The notes under the pieces were generated by a model. That model made no database searches. It worked only from the letters and a program-made list of their open reading frames with translations, and had not been told where the DNA came from. A stretch of DNA of 9,964 nt from CAYNDL01 sp964396115 (lineage in GTDB: Bacteria > Patescibacteriota > Andersenbacteria > UBA10190 > CAIZMI01): contig CAYNDL010000035.1 of the NCBI GenBank assembly GCA_964396115.1, positions 1 to 9,964 of the forward strand, in the 5' to 3' direction. Shown in pieces: positions 6,294 through 9,964 of the stretch. Position numbers and translations under genes: made by a program. Every line of letters begins with the position of its first letter. Position 1 is the first letter of the stretch.

Positions 6294-6536
6294 CTACTTC
6301 CTTTCAACAATGATCGTGCAGTTCGTTACCAGGGCAGCGAGGGCGCCGACGGCCGCCAATACTGGCGCAAATGCGGCTCCGACAACCCCGACTGTCAAAG
6401 GTAATTCCACTAAAGTTTCGTCCTTCTCGTTTTTTATAATTATCCGGCGTGCGTTCCCCTCTTTTATAAGCTGGCGAACTTTTTCGACAATCCTGTCGCC
6501 GGATATCTTATATTCCTCCTTATTTTGTTCGTCCAT
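6294..6536 (-). CDS. DUF4342 domain protein
   Basis: I recognise the 80-residue protein as DUF4342 from its pattern: an N-terminal amphipathic helix (SGDRIVEKVRQLIKEGNARR, 12-31), a strand RIIIKNEKDETLVELPLTVGVVG, then the hydrophobic APVLAAVGALAAL (57-69) and a closing strand TIIVER. The function of the family is unknown. The hydrophobic segment suggests membrane contact, and members often sit near envelope or stress genes. The start is ATG with no Shine-Dalgarno sequence. It probably heads the minus-strand cluster with dedA 44 nt downstream. Confidence 0.85.
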   Translation of the reverse strand: MDEQNKEEYKISGDRIVEKVRQLIKEGNARRIIIKNEKDETLVELPLTVGVVGAAFAPVLAAVGALAALVTNCTIIVERK

Positions 6537-6583
6537 GTTGTTCGTTATTAATGCTCAAAAATGGGTAATTAATACGATAAATG

Positions 6584-6589
6584 ATTATA
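6584..6589 (-). promoter_or_regulatory. Candidate -10 box for the DUF4342-dedA-GT4-PAP2 cluster
   Basis: A perfect TATAAT reads on the minus strand, about 48 nt before the DUF4342 ATG. No convincing -35 is found at 16-18 nt spacing, so this may be only an AT-rich coincidence in the 66-nt divergent gap. Confidence 0.3.
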
Positions 6590-6602
6590 AGACAATCATA
6601 AA

Positions 6603-7691
6603 GTGACCTCATGCGGAAAATGGATCAGGCATGGAATCTGTGTTACTTTATTTGCAAAGAAAGCCTTTATTGTATTTGTTGTGCTCGACCTAATTACTTC
6701 TTATGGGGAAGCTGTAGATTTGATCTGCAAGGAAATTTCCCGTTGCGGAGAAGGGGATCGGATCGCCATTTCCCTTTATATATGGGAACCGGGGAAATCT
6801 AGTGACTGTGTAATTGAAGAACTCAAGGCAGCGCTAGGTCGCGGAACACAAGTATTTATTGAAGTTGATGAATCCCATGTTTCAGCTTTTGCCAGAATGG
6901 TAGAAGGTACCACTACATACCTCAAAAAGTTGCGCACGCTAGCAAAGGAGTTTCCTGAGCTGCATATAAAAGGTGGACGTCATCCTAACCACTCCAAGGT
7001 TTACTTGTTTAGCCGAAAAAACGGAACTTCCACGCTAATGTTCGGCAGCCTCAACCTTGGCGACCGATTTAAAAACTGGAAAGATTTTTTAGTTCACTAT
7101 GAAAGCGAAAAAATTGGGCAGGAAGTATTTGAAAGATATGTGCTTGGCAAGGATGTTCCTGTTAGAGAAATGGACGTACAACCGGTTGTAAACAATTCGA
7201 GTAAAAAAGAATATGGGATTACGGCGGCTCTTGAAGAAGTCTTCGGGGATTTTTCTCTCGACAAATATCTAGTCACAACAGCCTATATCGATAGCCGCGG
7301 TTTTGCTCTGCTAGCAAAAGCTTTGTTACGTAAAGCTCATGTAACGCTTGTTTTGCCTGCACGGGCTAATGTCTACCACAACGCGAACGTGCGTATCATT
7401 AATGCTCTTGTCCAACGTTTCCCTAATATCGAAGTCTATTGCCATGAGCAAATGGTCCACGCGAAGTCAATTTGGGCATCGGGACCCAACGGCACACTTT
7501 CTTTCCTGGGTTCAGCTAATTTAAAGAGAAATTCAATGATTCTATTGTCCGAATTCAACGGAATAGTCCGCAATCAGGATTTCAACAAAAAACTTCAGGA
7601 AGGAATTGAAGCAATCATCAGCGAGTCGTCCCGGTACCAGCCAGTGCGCTATAACAGAATCTTGTCGCGTCTAGAAGAATTATTAGGATAA
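6603..7691 (+). CDS. Phospholipase D superfamily protein (cardiolipin synthase/nuclease-like)
   Basis: The PLD superfamily makes or cleaves phosphodiester bonds through paired HKD motifs. Two half-sites are visible (numbered from the GTG at 6603). The first is NHSKVYLF (129-136; H130, K132) followed by MFGSLNLG (146-153). The second is MVHAKSIW (284-291; H286, K288) followed by FLGSANLKRN (301-310). The His, Lys and GSxN residues are present, but the Asp usually found six residues after Lys is absent in both, as in some family subgroups. SLYIWE (57-62) matches the usual strand before the first site. The true start is uncertain: GTG 6603 has no Shine-Dalgarno sequence, and an in-frame GTG at 6681 is an alternative. 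Phospholipid synthesis, nuclease or other phosphodiesterase activity cannot be told apart. It is transcribed alone, divergent from DUF4342. Confidence 0.82.
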   Translation: MTSCGKWIRHGICVTLFAKKAFIVFVVLDLITSYGEAVDLICKEISRCGEGDRIAISLYIWEPGKSSDCVIEELKAALGRGTQVFIEVDESHVSAFARMVEGTTTYLKKLRTLAKEFPELHIKGGRHPNHSKVYLFSRKNGTSTLMFGSLNLGDRFKNWKDFLVHYESEKIGQEVFERYVLGKDVPVREMDVQPVVNNSSKKEYGITAALEEVFGDFSLDKYLVTTAYIDSRGFALLAKALLRKAHVTLVLPARANVYHNANVRIINALVQRFPNIEVYCHEQMVHAKSIWASGPNGTLSFLGSANLKRNSMILLSEFNGIVRNQDFNKKLQEGIEAIISESSRYQPVRYNRILSRLEELLG

Positions 7692-7694
7692 TTT

Positions 7695-7716
7695 AAAACC
7701 CCGACTTGCGTCGGGG
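7695..7716 (-). terminator. Intrinsic terminator after the 7726-8109 gene
   Basis: On the minus strand there is a perfect 7-bp stem CCCCGAC (7716-7710) with GTCGGGG (7705-7699), loop GCAA, then TTTT (7698-7695). It lies 9 nt after the TAG stop. The plus-strand PLD gene ends just before it, but there is no T run on that side. Confidence 0.85.
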
Positions 7717-7725
7717 TGGGGTGGG

Positions 7726-8109
7726 CTAGCCCCTCGTCACCTGGGAGGGTTCGAAGTTGCGGAATTGGGTGCGCAGGAAACGCGGCCATTCCTCGGGATC
7801 ATTCGTGAGCGTCGCTTCCTTGATGGCGCAGAGGAAGGCATGCATTCGGCCTCGCTGGTCATCCCGGATGTGGAGGCTGTTGCACACCGCGTGACCATCG
7901 CGGAGCAGTTGTTCGACGACGTCCGGGGACTGGTGGTCATTCAACTGACGGCGGGCGTAGTCCAAGAAGCCTCGGAGCGAAGTGAAACCACGTTCGCCAT
8001 TCCGTCTGGCGGCCTTCTCTTGTTGACGCTTTTCAGTGGTCGTCTGTCGAGTGAATTGGTTCTGGGTGATGATCCCAGCCGAAAGCAAGGCGTGCGAAAG
8101 AGACCCCAT
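7726..8109 (-). CDS. Hypothetical protein, N-terminus SLSHALLSAGIIT
   Basis: I do not recognise the family. I chose ATG at 8109 because AAGGAG lies 8 nt upstream; upstream in-frame codons only give a TTG at 8145 with no such signal. The 127-residue product has a short helix SLSHALLSAGIITQNQF (3-19), a charged stretch rich in K, R, E and Q (20-43), and an alpha-helical, neutral-to-basic remainder with two Cys. The first 35 residues loosely resemble the start of DUF2058/YaiL-like proteins, which also run from a short LLKAGL-type helix into a charged helix; this is a weak hint only. No signal peptide or membrane segment is seen. It is one transcription unit: a consensus promoter 45 nt upstream and a terminator 9 nt after the stop. 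Third positions are G/C-rich, unlike the PLD gene next to it. Confidence 0.8.
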   Translation of the reverse strand: MGSLSHALLSAGIITQNQFTRQTTTEKRQQEKAARRNGERGFTSLRGFLDYARRQLNDHQSPDVVEQLLRDGHAVCNSLHIRDDQRGRMHAFLCAIKEATLTNDPEEWPRFLRTQFRNFEPSQVTRG

Positions 8110-8153
8110 TGGGCAAACTCCTTCATCTCGAGGTCGATAGAACAAAACGTGGA

Positions 8154-8182
8154 ATTATACGCTAAATTTGTGCTTATGTCAA
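8154..8182 (-). promoter_or_regulatory. Perfect-consensus sigma70 promoter for the 7726-8109 gene
   Basis: On the minus strand, TTGACA (8182-8177) and TATAAT (8159-8154) are separated by exactly 17 nt, matching the consensus at all twelve positions. Transcription should start near 8147, giving a leader of about 38 nt with AAGGAG before the ATG. Confidence 0.93.
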
Positions 8183-8207
8183 TATAGCACAAAGGATTCC
8201 AAAATTT

Positions 8208-8233
8208 AAAAACGGCAACTTAAGTTGCCGTTT
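8208..8233 (-). terminator. Intrinsic terminator containing the stop of the 8220-8813 gene
   Basis: On the minus strand there is a perfect 10-bp stem AAACGGCAAC (8233-8224) with GTTGCCGTTT (8219-8210), four-base loop TTAA, and a T-rich tail continuing to TTTTTAAATTTT. The TAA stop (8222-8220) lies inside the loop, so the last codons are the ascending arm. Confidence 0.92.
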
Positions 8234-8813
8234 GGAGGGTCACATCCAAGATCGTGGTAACGAAATCCAGGATTGCGACTTTGGGTTCGATGAGGTATGT
8301 GCCAAGGATCTGTGCCAGGAAGATTGAGGCGAGGAAAGACATCGCCTTTTCTCGAATTGCCGGCAGGTTCTTTTCTCGCTCGGCTCGCAGTTTTACCTCC
8401 CTTAAGCTGCGGCAGAAGTTCTTCCACGCAACGGAGCTTCTGTCGAAATCCTGGTGGCAGTGTTCAGCATCGACAGTGTATAACACCAGTCGTGCCAAGA
8501 TAGTTTCGGCGTTTGTCTCCTTGGAAACGCGACCCATCACTTGATCCACATGGTGCTTCGTGAACCTGCGGAGCAATCCGATGATCCGGTTTACGAAACG
8601 ACGGACCATTTTGGGGTTGTGCTTGTTGAGCTTGTTCCAGGTCGCCACGAAATTCCGGGTCAGGATGAGTGAGAGGAGGACGGGATCTTCGCCGCAAATC
8701 CGGGCAGCGCTCACGAGACGCTTGCCGCAGATCTTGCCTAACGATTTGAGCGTAATTAGTTGGTCGCCGCAAAGGACGAACAACTGCTCTTCCGCGCTGA
8801 TTACTACCGCCAT
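8220..8813 (-). CDS. Hypothetical alpha-helical protein
   Basis: I do not recognise this 197-residue protein. It is predicted from composition to be almost wholly helical. Residues 1-60 alternate hydrophobic and polar (LLSLILTRNFVATWNKL). The middle is basic and His/Arg-rich (PKMVRRFVNRIIGLLRRFTKHH, 67-88), which could contact nucleic acid or a membrane surface. A coiled-coil-like charged stretch follows (SLREVKLRAEREK, 135-147). The C-terminus is hydrophobic (MSFLASIFLAQILGTYLI, 157-174). Four cysteines are present but not in a metal-site spacing. The ATG is supported by AAAGGA 7 nt upstream. It has its own terminator, and a -10 box lies about 60 nt upstream. Codon use is G/C-rich at the third position. 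The function is unknown. Confidence 0.78.
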   Translation of the reverse strand: MAVVISAEEQLFVLCGDQLITLKSLGKICGKRLVSAARICGEDPVLLSLILTRNFVATWNKLNKHNPKMVRRFVNRIIGLLRRFTKHHVDQVMGRVSKETNAETILARLVLYTVDAEHCHQDFDRSSVAWKNFCRSLREVKLRAEREKNLPAIREKAMSFLASIFLAQILGTYLIEPKVAILDFVTTILDVTLQTAT

Positions 8814-8872
8814 TGTTTGTCCTTTGAATGAGCAGGTTTTGCTTTGGGTTACTAACAGTCGACCGGCAACTG

Positions 8873-8906
8873 TACTATATTTTAGTAAAAATTGGTAGTG
8901 ACACTA
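8873..8906. promoter_or_regulatory. Promoter-proximal inverted repeats upstream of the 8220-8813 gene
   Basis: On the minus strand TATAGT (8879-8874) is a good -10, but there is no clear -35. Two palindromes occupy the region: TACTA-N5-TAGTA (8873-8877/8883-8887), overlapping the -10, and the 11-nt perfect TAGTG-A-CACTA (8896-8906) where a -35 would be. A repressor or activator site is possible but is inference. Confidence 0.35.
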
Positions 8907-8911
8907 TCCCG

Positions 8912-9556
8912 TCAATTTCTTTTTCTTTTTGTTTGCCTGCGAACGGTAATTAGATAAACAAGTGCACCAATGAAGTTAAGCAGGACGATCAGGGTAACCC
9001 ATAGTGCCTTGTTGTCGAATTTTCTGCGCAACGCATCAACAAGCATCCAGAGCCAAAATATTTCGATAATGGCGAAAGGGATAAAAATTACAGCTAACGC
9101 AATACGTACGTACTTTCGCACAGTTTCGGGGTTTAGGTTCATGTGTAAGTCTGTGTCCAGGAGCAGCCATCCTTTATCTGTCTTCTCAAAAATAAAAAAA
9201 TTCGAGAAGCCTGAGGCGTTCCAGTCCGGTCCTTTCACAGAATATATTCCCTTGAGCTTCACTTTTCCTGTAGTTATTTCATCATAGCCATTGATTTTCT
9301 CTTCGAACTTCAAGTTTTTCAGGTCTATTGCTCCCCTTAGTTCTTCAGCAAGCTCTTGGTCAGCATTCGGAGAAAGCAACTTTAATATCGGGGCAGAGTC
9401 GCCTTTATTTATGCTGCGTGAAATAACGGACATGTTTTCTTTCAGTATCCCTAGGTCAGCCGAGCTTAAGGCAGCACTCGCAGAGAGTGGCAATAAGGCA
9501 AAAAATAGGGCGACGATGTTTAGTTGTATTTTTTTGATGTTCATCCCAAATAGCAT
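8912..9556 (-). CDS. Exported protein with C-terminal PLDc_N-like membrane hairpin
   Basis: The 214-residue product (from ATG 9556; ATG 9544, MNIKK, is a good alternative and gives a tidier signal peptide) has a signal peptide ending near LSASA-AL (25-30). An extracytoplasmic domain follows (about 31-145) with alternating helix and strands and a WLLLDTDLHM ending (130-139), resembling small NTF2-like or DUF4878-type cone folds. Two membrane segments (152-175 and about 185-205) contain FWLWMLVDALRRKFDNKALW and FIGALVYLI, the pattern of PLDc_N, a two-helix membrane module found at the N-terminus of cardiolipin synthases and in other membrane proteins. Here it is at the C-terminus. Function unknown; an envelope stress or sensing role is speculation. 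No Shine-Dalgarno sequence or terminator is evident. Confidence 0.78.
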   Translation of the reverse strand: MLFGMNIKKIQLNIVALFFALLPLSASAALSSADLGILKENMSVISRSINKGDSAPILKLLSPNADQELAEELRGAIDLKNLKFEEKINGYDEITTGKVKLKGIYSVKGPDWNASGFSNFFIFEKTDKGWLLLDTDLHMNLNPETVRKYVRIALAVIFIPFAIIEIFWLWMLVDALRRKFDNKALWVTLIVLLNFIGALVYLITVRRQTKRKRN

Positions 9557-9571
9557 ACCAGATCGGGTGCG

Positions 9572-9597
9572 AAAAAACCGCCTGGTGTCAGGCGGTT
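9572..9597 (-). terminator. Intrinsic terminator containing the stop of the csrA-like gene
   Basis: On the minus strand there is a perfect 9-bp stem AACCGCCTG (9597-9589) with CAGGCGGTT (9584-9576), loop ACAC, then a T-tract at 9577-9572. The TGA stop of the csrA-like gene (9590-9588) spans the stem-loop junction. Confidence 0.92.
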
Positions 9598-9964
9598 ACG
9601 CGAATCACCGTTTGCTTTAGGTTTGCGATGTCCGCTTCACAGCGCATTGTCTCCAAGAAAAGGTCAATATTTGGGTCTTGGAGACAATCGGTTGATAGTA
9701 CTGTCGTCGAAAGCGCACTGCGGGCCAGGATAGTGCGGCGAGCAAAATCAAGCGCGCGTTGGGCAATGTCGAGGCGGGACAACGCCTCATCGAGCGTCGG
9801 TCTTTCTGACCAAAGTTTTTCGAGGCGGTAGGCTTCGTTCTCTTTGCGGTAAAGCAGTGTGCCCGGTGGGGCATCAATCGCCAGGCGGACTCGCCCCTGC
9901 AAGAGTTCGTGTACCGTAATGCTTGTTTCACCGACGACCATTGTTTCCCTGGGACGCCTTGTTT
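9588..9964 (-). CDS. CsrA-like RNA-binding regulator with C-terminal extension (N-terminus outside window)
   Basis: CsrA is a small dimeric protein that binds GGA motifs in mRNA leaders and controls translation. The frame stays open to the right edge, and its first visible residues are TRRPRETMVVGE, matching the CsrA start (M-L-x-L-TRR-x-GE). The true start is therefore probably four codons beyond 9964, and the ATG at 9941 is internal. Next come ITVHELLQGRVRLAIDAP (from the 9941 ATG, residues 8-25) and LLYRKENE (29-36), aligning with CsrA's VTVLxVxGxxVRIGxxAP and HREE regions; the Arg in YRKE corresponds to R44, and the TRR matches R6-R7. The usual protein ends near residue 60-75, but here about 80 further helical residues follow. 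The Gly of the RRPGE motif is Arg. Codons are G/C-rich. Confidence 0.78.
   Translation of the reverse strand, partial: TRRPRETMVVGETSITVHELLQGRVRLAIDAPPGTLLYRKENEAYRLEKLWSERPTLDEALSRLDIAQRALDFARRTILARSALSTTVLSTDCLQDPNIDLFLETMRCEADIANLKQTVIRVTA

Noticed and set aside
1..9964. Mobile elements, CRISPR arrays, tRNAs or phage genes.
   Set aside because: No transposase, integrase or recombinase motifs, no spaced direct repeats and no tRNA cloverleaf patterns (such as GGTTCGAATCC) were seen. The GC-style switch is not flanked by visible repeats.
1..9964. Recoded TGA (genetic code 25 or 4).
   Set aside because: Several well-recognised genes end cleanly at TGA (pyrF, pyrE, the AlkD-like gene), at expected lengths, so the standard bacterial code fits.

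Overview
The window reads as ordinary bacterial chromosome and looks most like a small-genome lineage of the Patescibacteria (CPR) type. That placement is inference. It rests on compact, often overlapping small genes, on many genes lacking a Shine-Dalgarno (SD) sequence, on an ATT-started infC, and on the gene mix: DedA-like protein, GT4, PAP2, DUF4342 and an isolated pyrF-pyrE pair. TGA is used as a stop (pyrF, pyrE, the AlkD-like gene and others), which argues against a TGA-recoding lineage.

Layout. 1-1102 (minus): translation operon infC-rpmI-rplT, with rplT cut by the left edge. 1103-1354: a leader of about 220 nt with a near-consensus promoter and an attenuator-like structure that has two competing folds. 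1353-3048 (minus): terminator, pyrE and pyrF (last two steps of UMP synthesis), with the two genes overlapping by ATGA. 3129-3842 (plus): an AlkD-type HEAT-repeat DNA glycosylase. 3832-6536 (minus): a membrane and lipid cluster in the order DUF4342, DedA/VTT protein, GT4 glycosyltransferase, PAP2_C phosphatase. 6603-7691 (plus): a phospholipase D superfamily protein. 7726-8813 (minus): two orphan genes, each with its own terminator and a visible or partial promoter. 8912-9556 (minus): a secreted or anchored protein with a PLDc_N-like C-terminus. 9588 to the right edge (minus): a CsrA-like RNA-binding protein with a long C-terminal extension, cut by the edge.

How the genes fit together. The infC operon supplies IF3, L35 and L20 and is probably autoregulated through its leader. 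pyrF and pyrE are translationally coupled. The DedA-GT4-PAP2 series could make or recycle a lipid: phosphate removal, glycosylation, and movement across the membrane.

Two gene styles are interleaved. pyrF, pyrE, the two orphan genes and the csrA-like gene have G/C-rich third codon positions. Where the start is visible they have a clear SD, and hairpin-plus-T terminators lie at or just after their stops. The AlkD, PAP2, GT4, DedA, DUF4342, PLD and 8912-9556 genes are A/T-rich at third positions and have no obvious SD or terminator. This suggests two histories or two expression regimes in one neighbourhood.
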